DNA from: JBKPFU01 sp046728975 | GTDB lineage: Bacteria > Actinomycetota > Thermoleophilia > Gaiellales > Gaiellaceae | Direction: 5' to 3' | Length of the DNA stretch: 20,632 bases | Assembly: GCA_046728975.1 (NCBI GenBank) | Contig: JBKPFU010000057.1 | Coordinates: 1 to 20,632 of the forward strand | Shown here: positions 1-6,981 of the stretch, one piece after another | How the letters are laid out: each line of letters starts with the position of its first letter | Position numbering within the stretch: position 1 is the first letter of the stretch | Notes under the pieces: generated by a model | The model's database searches: none | Seen by the model: the letters and a program-made list of their open reading frames with translations, nothing else | What the model was told of the DNA's origin: nothing | Position numbers and translations under genes: made by a program

Positions 1-732
1 ATGGATCCGCACCTGCTCCGGCGCGAGCCCGAGGCAGGGCGCGACCTGATCGCGATCGACGTGCACCCACTGCGTCGCGACGTAGACGTCGACGCCGCCT
101 TCTCCGTCCGGAACGGCAAGGCCGGACTCCGGCCCGAGGAAAGCCTGGTCCTGCATTCCCAGCTCGTAGACGCCGGAGACGGAGACCTCCCCGGCCGCGT
201 CGGGTTCGCCGTGGCGGACGACAATCGAGCGAACGACGTTGGGTCGCGGGTCGTGCCGGAAGCCATGGCCGCCGGTCGGGTCGTCGGGGTGGAGCGCCTC
301 CTGCTCCGTCGCACGCTCGGGATCGACGATCGCCGCGAGCGGCTCGTATTCGACGCGCACCCTCTCGGCCGCTCGCCGCGCCTGCTCGGGATGCTCGGCG
401 GCGACCAGCGCGACCGGCTCGCCGAAGTAGCGGACGCGGTCGATCGCGAGCACAGGCTGATCCGCAAACTCGAGCCCGTACCGCCTCTCGCCCGGCACGT
501 CCTCGTGCGTGAGCACGGCGTGGACGCCTGCGCTCGCCAGCGCCTCGCCGAGCTCGATCGACCGAATTCGCGCGTGCGCGTGGGGGCTGCGGACGGTGTG
601 CCCCCAGAGCATCCCGGACGCGTAGAGGTCGCTCGAGTACGCGAACTCGCCCGTCACCTTCGGGATCGCGTCCGTCCGCCGGACGCTCTCGCCGACGCGG
701 CCGAGCTCCAGCTTCCGTGCGACTGTGCTCAT
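1..732 (-). CDS. xdhA: Xanthine dehydrogenase molybdopterin-binding subunit, partial (N-terminal 244 residues)
   Basis: This is the large catalytic subunit of a three-subunit molybdenum hydroxylase, which oxidises hypoxanthine to xanthine and xanthine to urate in the cytoplasm. The reading frame is open from ATG at 732 to the left edge, so the C-terminal two thirds, with most of the molybdopterin and active-site loops, lies outside the window. The visible part starts MSTVARKLELGRVGESVRR and has the family's first domain: KVTGEFAYSSDL near residue 25, SPHAHARI near 49, GEPVALVAAEHPEQA near 105, then the start of the Mo domain with GMQDQAFLGPESGLA near 192 and VATQWVHVDRDQVA near 218. Its ATG overlaps the stop of the 2Fe-2S gene in an ATGA, so the two are translationally coupled. 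Substrate is inferred from the neighbouring purine genes; CO dehydrogenase-like or aldehyde-oxidising relatives share the fold. Confidence 0.9.
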   Translation of the reverse strand, partial: MSTVARKLELGRVGESVRRTDAIPKVTGEFAYSSDLYASGMLWGHTVRSPHAHARIRSIELGEALASAGVHAVLTHEDVPGERRYGLEFADQPVLAIDRVRYFGEPVALVAAEHPEQARRAAERVRVEYEPLAAIVDPERATEQEALHPDDPTGGHGFRHDPRPNVVRSIVVRHGEPDAAGEVSVSGVYELGMQDQAFLGPESGLAVPDGEGGVDVYVATQWVHVDRDQVAPCLGLAPEQVRIH

Positions 733-1184
733 GAGGATGCGGCCAACCTGACGGCGTCGAAGATCTTCGCGTAGCCGGTGCAGCGGCAGAGGTTGCCGGA
801 GAGCGCCTCGCGGATCTCGTCGTCGCTCGGATCCGGGCTGCGCGCGAGCAGGTCGGCGCCGGCGACGACGAAGCCGGGCGTGCAGAAGCCGCACTGGACG
901 GCTCCCGTCTCGGCGAACGCCTCCTGGAGCGCGTGCAGGCGCCCGTCCTGCGCCAGCCCCTCCACTGTGACCACCTCGTGGCCCTCGGCCTGCGCCGCGA
1001 GCACAAGGCACGCGCAGACGAGCCTGCCGTCCAGCAGGACGGAGCACGATCCGCATTCGCCCTGCTCGCACGCGTTCTTCGAGCCGGGCAGGCCGAGCCG
1101 CTCGCGGAGGACGTACAGGAGGCTCTCGCCCTCCCAGACGTCGGCCTGGCGCCGCTCGCCGTTGACCAGGAGCTCAAGTTTCAT
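729..1184 (-). CDS. xdhC: Xanthine dehydrogenase 2Fe-2S subunit
   Basis: This small iron-sulfur subunit passes electrons from the molybdenum centre to FAD. Protein of 151 residues, the usual length. The N-terminal plant-type ferredoxin domain has C39, C44 and C47 (CEQGECGSC) with a further cysteine at 57 or 59. The C-terminal helical domain has C98-x2-C101 (CGFC) and C133-x-C135 (CRC), the signature of the second cluster. I chose ATG at 1184, whose ATGA overlaps the stop of the FAD subunit gene; a GGAG lies 11 bases upstream. A GTG at 1193 is also in frame and would add three residues. Gene order FAD, 2Fe-2S, Mo is the common order for coxMSL/xdh-type operons. Family assignment is firm; the substrate is inferred from context. 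Confidence 0.94.
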   Translation of the reverse strand: MKLELLVNGERRQADVWEGESLLYVLRERLGLPGSKNACEQGECGSCSVLLDGRLVCACLVLAAQAEGHEVVTVEGLAQDGRLHALQEAFAETGAVQCGFCTPGFVVAGADLLARSPDPSDDEIREALSGNLCRCTGYAKIFDAVRLAASS

Positions 1185-1972
1185 AAAAGACACCGCTCCA
1201 GCGCACGCCGCGTGAGCACGCGAAGCGCGTGCCGGCGGTACGCCGCCGTCCCGCGAACGTCGTCGATCGGGCTCGCCGCAGCCGCGACGGCCTCCGGGAA
1301 CGCGTCGCGATCGGCGAGCGGCGCCCGGACGAGCGTCGGGACGGGACCGGCGGAGCCGAATGCGGCACGAAGCTCCCCGCGCTCGCGATCGACGGCGAGT
1401 GAAAGCGAGACAACCGCGATCACCATCGCGTTCCGCGGGCCGATCTTCATGAACGTCTGCGGGTTCGAGCTATCGGCGACGCGCACGGCCACGATCAGCT
1501 CGTCGGCGGCCAGCGCGTTCCGCTTCGGGCCGACAAGAAAGTCCGAAAGCCGAACCACCCGGTCGCCCCGAACGCTCGCCAGCTCTACCTCGGCCTCGCC
1601 GATCAGCAGCGGCGGCAGCGCGTCGCCGGCTGGTGACGCTGTCCCAAGGTTGCCGCCGATCGTGCCGCGGTTTCGGATCTGCGGCCCGCCGACGGTGCGC
1701 GACGCTTCGGCGAGCGCGGGCAGCCTCTCCGCGAGCGGCGCCTCCATCGCCTCGGTGTACGTGAGGCCTGCGCCGAGCCGGATCGTCCCGTTCTCGCGCC
1801 CCCAGCCGCGCACCTCCGGTACCTCGTTCAGGTTGAGCAGGTTTTCGGGACGCGTCCGGTCGAAGTTGAGGTCGACCATGACGTCGGTGCCGCCCTGGAT
1901 CGGCAGCGCGTCGGGGCGCTCGGCCTTCAGCCGAAGCGCCTCGTCGAGCGAGTGGGGAGCCAGCACCTCCAC
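1181..1972 (-). CDS. xdhB: Xanthine dehydrogenase FAD-binding subunit
   Basis: This is the FAD-binding subunit of the molybdenum hydroxylase, first gene of its leftward operon. Two classical FAD motifs are visible: IQGGTDVMVDLN near residue 25 and TVGGPQIRNRGTIGGNLGTA near residue 93, followed by the CO dehydrogenase flavoprotein C-terminal domain. About 263 residues, slightly short but complete. Start choice: GTG at 1972 gives MEVLAPHSLDEALRL, and a TACGCT hexamer (1986-1981) lies 8 bases before it, the spacing seen before several other leading genes here. A TTG at 1981 is also in frame and would add three residues, but it overlaps that hexamer. The stop overlaps the next start (ATGA). The divergent cyclase gene lies just upstream. 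Confidence 0.91.
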   Translation of the reverse strand: MEVLAPHSLDEALRLKAERPDALPIQGGTDVMVDLNFDRTRPENLLNLNEVPEVRGWGRENGTIRLGAGLTYTEAMEAPLAERLPALAEASRTVGGPQIRNRGTIGGNLGTASPAGDALPPLLIGEAEVELASVRGDRVVRLSDFLVGPKRNALAADELIVAVRVADSSNPQTFMKIGPRNAMVIAVVSLSLAVDRERGELRAAFGSAGPVPTLVRAPLADRDAFPEAVAAAASPIDDVRGTAAYRRHALRVLTRRALERCLL

Positions 1973-1980
1973 GATCGCCA

Positions 1981-1986
1981 AGCGTA
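1981..1986 (-). promoter_or_regulatory. Putative -10 element of the xdh operon
   Basis: TACGCT on the minus strand, 8 bases before GTG at 1972, with no Shine-Dalgarno sequence between. It matches the TANNNT pattern found before other leading genes in this window, implying a transcript with almost no leader. No convincing -35 box is visible. Confidence 0.4.
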
Positions 1987-2020
1987 TTCACTGGCGTTCC
2001 ACGTCCGGACGGAACCCGCG

Positions 2021-3247
2021 TTGAGCAGCGGATTCGAGGGGGCTACACTCGGGTGCCAGCCCCTGTCCACTGCGCCACACGCACCCGTCCGGACCTTCCT
2101 GATCGCGGACATCCGCGGTTACACCCGCTTCACGCAGGAGTACGGCGACGAGGCCTCGGCCAGGCTGGCCACGAAGTTCAGCGACATGGTCCGCGAGGGC
2201 ATCGAGATGCGCGGCGGGACGCTGGTCGAGCTGCGAGGGGACGAGGCGTTGGCCGAGTTCGACTCGGCGCGCCAGGCGATCCGGGCGGCGATGGACTTGC
2301 AGCGGCATTTCGCCGAGGAATCCGACGCGGACACCGACCTGCCTCTCCGGGTCGGCATCGGAATCGACTCCGGTGAGGCCATCGCCCTCGAGGACGGCTC
2401 GTTCCGCGGCGCCGCCCTTAACGTCGCGGCCCGGCTCTGCGCAATGGCGCACGGCGGCGAAGTCATCGTGAGCGAGGGGACGAGCCACCTTGCCGGGCGC
2501 CTCCCCGGCGTTCGCTACATCGATCGCGGGCGCGCCCATTTGAAGGGAATCTCGGATCCCGTCCGCGTCATCCGCGTCGCGCCGGAGGAAGAGCCGAGCC
2601 AGCCCTGGATCCTCATGGTGTTCGGGTACCCGCGGCGTCTCGGGTGGCGACTCGCTCTGGCAGTGGCCTTGATCGCCGCCGCGACCGCGGGCATCGTCGT
2701 CTACCTGACGGGCGGAAACAGCGGGGAGGGCAGCTCCGCTGCCACCGAGACGCAAACCGGATCGACCGCGCAAGCGAGTCGCGCCGATGTGATCGCGCTG
2801 ATCCCGACGAGCTTGCGGAAGACGTGCGTGAAGCAGCCGGTCGCGGACATCGGCGCGGTCGAGACGGCCGTCTGCGTCGCGCCCTCGAGCGGAGCGACAG
2901 GGTTCTCACCCGACCGATGGCAGGTTTCGACCTTCCAGAGCGGCGCGGCAGTGAGGGCGGCGTATCGGGCGGAGATGCGCCGTCATGGCATCACCCCGAA
3001 CTCGGGCCAGTGCAACTCGCTGAGCTGGGGCGGGGAGGGGGCGTGGGCTCACGGCCCCGGCAAGCCCGGCGGGCGCAGCCTGTGCTACTTCGACGGCGAC
3101 GACGCAGTGATCGTCTGGACCCACGAGAAGCTCGGCCAGGCGAACCACAAGGACATCCTGGCGAGCGCGCGTGAAGGTGGCAGCGACCACGCACGGCTGA
3201 TCGGATGGTGGGCCCACGCGCACCATCTGATCGGCAAGCTCGAATAG
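2021..3247 (+). CDS. Membrane-anchored class III adenylate/guanylate cyclase with C-terminal four-cysteine domain
   Basis: Predicted cyclic-nucleotide synthase. With TTG at 2021 as residue 1, the cyclase domain spans about 24-188: FLIADIRGYTRFT with metal ligand D30, ELRGDEALAEF with metal ligand D74, and LNVAARL with N134 and R138 at the transition-state positions. The catalytic residues I can align are present, so it is probably active; nucleotide preference is unclear. One membrane span follows at about 207-230, then a Ser/Thr/Gly-rich linker and about 150 residues outside the cell with four cysteines in TC, VC, QC and LC contexts, a Trp/Gly-rich centre and WTHEKLGQANHKDI near the end. I do not recognise this outer domain. 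The start is uncertain: ATG 1952 would overlap xdhB; TTG 2021 is used here; a TACACT hexamer at 2044-2049 would favour CTG at 2063 (residues STAPHAPVRTF). It lies between two purine operons. Confidence 0.85.
   Translation: MSSGFEGATLGCQPLSTAPHAPVRTFLIADIRGYTRFTQEYGDEASARLATKFSDMVREGIEMRGGTLVELRGDEALAEFDSARQAIRAAMDLQRHFAEESDADTDLPLRVGIGIDSGEAIALEDGSFRGAALNVAARLCAMAHGGEVIVSEGTSHLAGRLPGVRYIDRGRAHLKGISDPVRVIRVAPEEEPSQPWILMVFGYPRRLGWRLALAVALIAAATAGIVVYLTGGNSGEGSSAATETQTGSTAQASRADVIALIPTSLRKTCVKQPVADIGAVETAVCVAPSSGATGFSPDRWQVSTFQSGAAVRAAYRAEMRRHGITPNSGQCNSLSWGGEGAWAHGPGKPGGRSLCYFDGDDAVIVWTHEKLGQANHKDILASAREGGSDHARLIGWWAHAHHLIGKLE
2044..2049 (+). promoter_or_regulatory. Possible -10 element inside the annotated 5' end of the cyclase gene
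   Basis: TACACT, identical to the hexamer before the DtxR-family gene at 15163. If active, transcription would begin near 2056, leaving CTG at 2063 as the first usable in-frame initiator. No ATG, GTG or TTG lies in frame between there and the catalytic core. Confidence 0.25.
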
Positions 3248-3288
3248 CAGGGACCGACTTATCCGAGGCCGCGCGGCCCGGCCGGGGG

Positions 3289-3294
3289 TATGGT
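3289..3294 (+). promoter_or_regulatory. Putative -10 element of the purine operon (leaderless)
   Basis: TATGGT followed by exactly six bases (CGGGCG) and then ATG at 3301, so the predicted transcription start coincides with the A of the start codon. No -35 box was recognised. Confidence 0.45.
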
Positions 3295-3300
3295 CGGGCG

Positions 3301-4992
3301 ATGGTCGACCTTCCGCGGCGGCTCGCGGTGGCACGAGGAGAGGAGCCTGCGGACCTCGCCGTTCGCGGCGGCCGGGTCTTCTCGGTGTTCACGCGCGAGT
3401 GGCTGGAAACGGACGTTGCGGTCGTCGACGGCTACGTGGCAGGCCTCGGCGAATACGAGGCGACGGACGAGCTTGACGCGGCCGGCCGCTTCGTCGTGCC
3501 GGGGCTCATCGATGCGCACATGCATCTCGAGTCGCCGAAGCTGCTGCCGGATGAGCTCGCGAGGCTGCTCCTACCGCTCGGAACGACGACGGTGGTAGCC
3601 GATCCCCACGAGCTTGCGAATGTGCTCGGCACCGACGGGGTGCACTGGCTGCTGGACTTCTGCGCCGCACTGCCGCTCGACGTCTACTTCATGGCCTCGT
3701 CCAGTGTGCCCGCTTCGCAGTTCGAGTCCCCTCGTCGAGCGCTGACGACCGGCGATCTCCAGGGACTGCTGCGCAGGCGGCGCGTGCTCGGCCTCGCCGA
3801 GATGATGAACTTCCCGGGCGTCATCTCCGGCGACGCCGCCGAGCTCGAGAAGCTCGGCCTCGAGGGCGCGTCGCACGTCGACGGCCATGCTCCGGGCGTC
3901 CTCGGCCGCGACCTGAACGCGTACGCGGCCGCGGGCATCCGCTCCGATCACGAGGCGCTGACCGTGGAGGAGGGTCGCGAGCGGCTTCGCGCCGGGGTCT
4001 GGGTGCTCATCCGGGAGGCATCGATGGCGCGGAATCTCCGCGCGCTGCTGCCGCTCGTCCGGGAGTTCGGCACGCCGAGGATCGCGTTCTGCACCGACGA
4101 CAAGGACCCCGACGACATCGCGGAGCGCGGCCACATCAACGGGATGGTGCGGGACGCCGTCGAGTGGGGGCTGCCGCCGGAGGAAGCGCTCGTGCTCGCC
4201 TCGCTCAATGCCGCGACCTGGCATCGCCTCGACCATCTCGGCGCGATCGCACCCGGCTACCAGGCCGATCTGCTTGTTCTCCCGAACCTCGAGAGCTTCA
4301 CGCCCGAGGTGGTGCTGAAGGCCGGACTGCCGGTGGCCGAGATCGGGCGGGCTGACGTGCCGGAGTGGGTCAAGCACACGGTCAGGATCCAGCCCGTCTC
4401 GGCCGATCGTTTTCAGATTCCTTCGCCGGACGGCGACGTGCGCGTGATCGGGCTGATCCCTGACCAGATCGTCACCGAGTCGCTCGTCGAGGACCCGCCC
4501 GTGCGCGACGGTCTCGCGGTCGCCGATCCCGAGCGCGATCTCGCCAAGATCGCGGTCGTCGAGCGCCACCTCGGCACCGGCCGCATCGGCGCCGGGTTCG
4601 TTCGCGGTTTCGGTCTCATGCGCGGGGGGCTCGGCTCCACCGTCGCGCACGATGCGCACAACATCGTCGTGGTCGGAGTCGACGACGCCGACATGGCCGC
4701 TGCCGTCAACAGGCTCGCCGAGCTCGGCGGGGGAATCGTGGCGATCGAGGACGGGAAAGTACTCGCCGAGCTGCCGCTGCCGGTCGGCGGGCTGATGTCG
4801 GACGCGCCGCTCGCCGAGGTCGTCGAGCGGAGCAGCGCTTGCAGCGCAGCGGCCGAGCGGCTCGGCTGCACCGGCTCGACGCCGTTCCTGACGATGTCGT
4901 TCCTCGCCCTGTCCGTGATCCCGAGCCTGAAGATCACCGACCGTGGGCTCGTGGACGTCGACCGCTTCGAGCTCGTGCCGCTGCGGGCGTGA
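3301..4992 (+). CDS. ade: Adenine deaminase
   Basis: This metal-dependent amidohydrolase deaminates adenine to hypoxanthine, feeding xanthine dehydrogenase. 563 residues, normal for the bacterial Ade family. Family motifs in order: DAHMHLES at 71-78 (metal-binding HxH), ADPHELANVLG from 100, HVDGHAPG at 192-199, RSDHEA from 214, CTDDKDP with D266, then the C-terminal adenine deaminase domain with VAHDAHNIVVVGVDD, LPVGGLMSD and SFLALSVIPSLKITDRGLVD. The frame is open further upstream to 3205, but ATG 3301 is chosen because the MVDLPRRLAVARGE start matches the family and a TATGGT hexamer sits six bases before it. It is the first gene of a six-gene operon; the next gene overlaps it by four bases (GTGA). 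Confidence 0.95.
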   Translation: MVDLPRRLAVARGEEPADLAVRGGRVFSVFTREWLETDVAVVDGYVAGLGEYEATDELDAAGRFVVPGLIDAHMHLESPKLLPDELARLLLPLGTTTVVADPHELANVLGTDGVHWLLDFCAALPLDVYFMASSSVPASQFESPRRALTTGDLQGLLRRRRVLGLAEMMNFPGVISGDAAELEKLGLEGASHVDGHAPGVLGRDLNAYAAAGIRSDHEALTVEEGRERLRAGVWVLIREASMARNLRALLPLVREFGTPRIAFCTDDKDPDDIAERGHINGMVRDAVEWGLPPEEALVLASLNAATWHRLDHLGAIAPGYQADLLVLPNLESFTPEVVLKAGLPVAEIGRADVPEWVKHTVRIQPVSADRFQIPSPDGDVRVIGLIPDQIVTESLVEDPPVRDGLAVADPERDLAKIAVVERHLGTGRIGAGFVRGFGLMRGGLGSTVAHDAHNIVVVGVDDADMAAAVNRLAELGGGIVAIEDGKVLAELPLPVGGLMSDAPLAEVVERSSACSAAAERLGCTGSTPFLTMSFLALSVIPSLKITDRGLVDVDRFELVPLRA

Positions 4993-6302
4993 AGACCCTC
5001 TACACCGGCGGGTACGTCGTGATGATGGACGACGCCGACACCGAGTACGAGGATGGATGGCTGCTCGAGGAAGACGGCTTCGTCGTCGCAATCGGAGACG
5101 ACGAGCCGCCCGACGCCGACATGCGCAGCGAGCTGAACGGCGCGCTCGTAACGCCCGGCTTCATCAACACGCACCACCACCTCTACCAGAGCCTCACGCG
5201 CGCCCGGGCGCAGCAAGCGGACCTCTTCACGTGGCTGCGCGAGCTCTATCCCCTGTGGTCGCGGCTTGACGCCGAGGCCGAATACGCCGCGGCGAAGTAC
5301 GGGCTGGCGGAGCTGATGACCTCGGGGTGCACGACGGTCTTCGACCACCACTACGTCTTCCCGCGCGGCGTAGACGGCCTGATCGAGGCCGAGGTGGAAG
5401 CTGCGCGTGAGCTCGGCGTACGGCTCGTCGCGTCCCGCGGGTCGATGGATCTGGGCGAGTCGGACGGAGGGCTGCCGCCCGACGGGCTCGTCGAGGAGCT
5501 GGACGACGTGCTCGCGGACACCACGCGACTCGCGGAGTTACACGAGCGCGGCCGTGGCGCGCAGATCCAGCTCGCGGTCGCCCCGTGTTCGCCGTTCTCG
5601 GTCACGGGCCGGCTGATGCGCGAGTCGGCCGAGCTCGCGCGCCGGCTCGGCCTCAAGCTGCACACCCACCTCGCGGAAACGAGGGAAGAGGAGGACTACT
5701 GTCGCGACCTGTACGGCTGCCGGCCGGTCGAGTACCTCGCGGAGCTCGGCTGGCTCGAGGGCGACGTCTGGTGCGCGCACTGCGTCCATCTGAGCGACGC
5801 GGATGTCGCGGCGTTTGCCGCGGGCGGCGTCGGCGTCGCCCACTGCCCGACGTCGAACCTCCGCCTGGGCGCGGGAATCGCACGTGTGCGCGAGCTGCTC
5901 GACGCGGGAGTGCCCGTCGGCCTCGGCGTCGACGGCTCGGCGTCGAACGAGCGCGGAGACCTCTCGCTGGAGGTCAGGCAGGCGTTGCTCGTCGCGCGTG
6001 GCCGCGGCGGGCCCGCGGCGATGACCGCGCGTGAGGCGCTGCGGCTCGCGACGCGCGGTGGGGCGGCTGTGCTCGGCCGCGAAGACATCGGCTCGCTCGA
6101 GGCGGGCAAGTGCGCTGACTTCGCGATCTGGGACGACGAGTGGATCTTCTCGGGCGCCGATGATCCAGTCGCGGCGCTTGTTTTCGGCGGTCCACGCACA
6201 GCAGGCGGCCTCGTCGTTGGCGGCCGTCACGTTTTTGAGAATTTGTTCGAGGATGAGATCGTGCGCGAGCACCGGCGCCAGGCGGAGAAGTTCGTGAAAT
6301 GA
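4989..6302 (+). CDS. 8-oxoguanine deaminase (amidohydrolase family)
   Basis: Predicted to deaminate 8-oxoguanine directly to urate, so it joins the pathway below xanthine dehydrogenase. 437 residues. The motifs match the 8-oxoguanine deaminase branch of the AtzB/TrzN-like amidohydrolases: GFINTHHHLYQSLTRA with H62 and H64, HTHLAE at 225-230, WCAHCVHLSD with H264, VAHCPTSNLRLGAGI from 283, and VGLGVDGSASNE with metal ligand D315. Start is GTG 4989, whose GTGA overlaps the ade stop; a longer frame extends back to 4839 inside ade but has no support. Guanine deaminase or an s-triazine hydrolase are the alternatives; the THHHLYQSLTRA and VDGSASNE blocks and the setting favour 8-oxoguanine. Confidence 0.87.
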   Translation: MKTLYTGGYVVMMDDADTEYEDGWLLEEDGFVVAIGDDEPPDADMRSELNGALVTPGFINTHHHLYQSLTRARAQQADLFTWLRELYPLWSRLDAEAEYAAAKYGLAELMTSGCTTVFDHHYVFPRGVDGLIEAEVEAARELGVRLVASRGSMDLGESDGGLPPDGLVEELDDVLADTTRLAELHERGRGAQIQLAVAPCSPFSVTGRLMRESAELARRLGLKLHTHLAETREEEDYCRDLYGCRPVEYLAELGWLEGDVWCAHCVHLSDADVAAFAAGGVGVAHCPTSNLRLGAGIARVRELLDAGVPVGLGVDGSASNERGDLSLEVRQALLVARGRGGPAAMTAREALRLATRGGAAVLGREDIGSLEAGKCADFAIWDDEWIFSGADDPVAALVFGGPRTAGGLVVGGRHVFENLFEDEIVREHRRQAEKFVK

Positions 6303-6592
6303 CCGTGTCGCTCTCGACGCACGTGCTCGACACCGAGCAGGGACGGCCCGCCGCCGGAGTACGGGTCTCGGTCTTCCGCGAAGCCGAGCTCGTCGCGGGG
6401 GGCGAGACGGACGATGACGGCCGGATCGCCGACCTCGCCTCGGAGCTCGACCCCGGCGTCTATCGCCTCGTTTTCGACCCGGTCTCGCCCTACTTCCGCC
6501 GTGTCGAGCTGGAGGTCGAGCTCGACGACGGCCACCATCACGTTCCGCTGCTCGTCGCTTCCTACTCGTGCACGACCTACCGCGGCAGCTGA
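6299..6592 (+). CDS. uraH: 5-hydroxyisourate hydrolase (transthyretin-like)
   Basis: Hydrolyses 5-hydroxyisourate, the product of urate oxidation, to OHCU. 97 residues, within the short end of the family range and with no signal peptide. All three active-site blocks are visible: LSTHVLDTEQGRPA near the N-terminus (H8), GRIADL near 41 (R42), and the C-terminal HHHVPLLVASYSCTTYRGS ending in the diagnostic YRGS. The block before YRGS, VASYSCTTYRGS, is a little unlike the common SPYSYSTYRGS form. ATG 6299 overlaps the stop of the deaminase gene (ATGA). It sits beside the next enzyme of the pathway, as in many purine operons. Confidence 0.96.
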   Translation: MTVSLSTHVLDTEQGRPAAGVRVSVFREAELVAGGETDDDGRIADLASELDPGVYRLVFDPVSPYFRRVELEVELDDGHHHVPLLVASYSCTTYRGS

Positions 6593-6594
6593 CC

Positions 6595-6981
6595 GTGAAC
6601 GAGCTGGCCGAGCTCTTCGGCGGGCGCACCCAGCTCGTCGAGCGGCTCGCGCGGATCGAGAACCCGCTCGGCCGCGCGGAAGCGGAGATCGCATCGTTGC
6701 CCGAGCGGGCAAAGGTGGAAGCGCTCGCCGTGCATCCCCGTATCGGCGAGCGCTCGGCCGAGCAGCACGGCGACGAGCCGGAGGTGCTCGACGAGCTGGA
6801 ACGCCTGAACCGCGCCTATGAGGAGAAGTTCGGCTTCCGCTTTGTCGTCTTCGTCAACCGGCGGCCGCGCTCGGCGATTCTTTCCATCTTCCGCGAGCGG
6901 CTCGCGCGGACGCGGGAGGACGAGCTCGAAACGGGTCTGCGCGAGCTCGTCGCGATCGCGCGCGACCGTTACGGCGCATGA
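6595..6981 (+). CDS. uraD: OHCU decarboxylase (2-oxo-4-hydroxy-4-carboxy-5-ureidoimidazoline decarboxylase)
   Basis: Converts OHCU to (S)-allantoin, the last step of the uricolytic route. 128 residues from GTG 6595, which is two bases after the uraH stop; a GTG at 6568 is also in frame but would overlap uraH. The catalytic motif is HPRIGE at 47-52, followed by EEKFGFRFVVFVNRRPR near 76 and a C-terminal ELVAIARDRY helix. Most family members are about 160-170 residues; this one has a shortened N-terminal helix region, while the core motifs remain. Its stop overlaps the puuD start (ATGA). Confidence 0.92.
   Translation: MNELAELFGGRTQLVERLARIENPLGRAEAEIASLPERAKVEALAVHPRIGERSAEQHGDEPEVLDELERLNRAYEEKFGFRFVVFVNRRPRSAILSIFRERLARTREDELETGLRELVAIARDRYGA

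Noticed and set aside
1..774. Rightward 257-residue ORF at the left edge
   Set aside because: Antisense to the xanthine dehydrogenase large subunit, whose translation has clear family motifs; the rightward product is Arg/Asp/Val-rich shadow sequence.
3267..3278. Palindrome GGCCGCGCGGCC before ade
   Set aside because: No loop or T run to act as a terminator, and such GC palindromes are common in this composition; not supported as an operator.
3571..5091. Leftward 506-residue ORF opposite adenine deaminase
   Set aside because: Low-complexity Arg/Asp/His-rich product caused by high GC content; the plus strand encodes a complete adenine deaminase.
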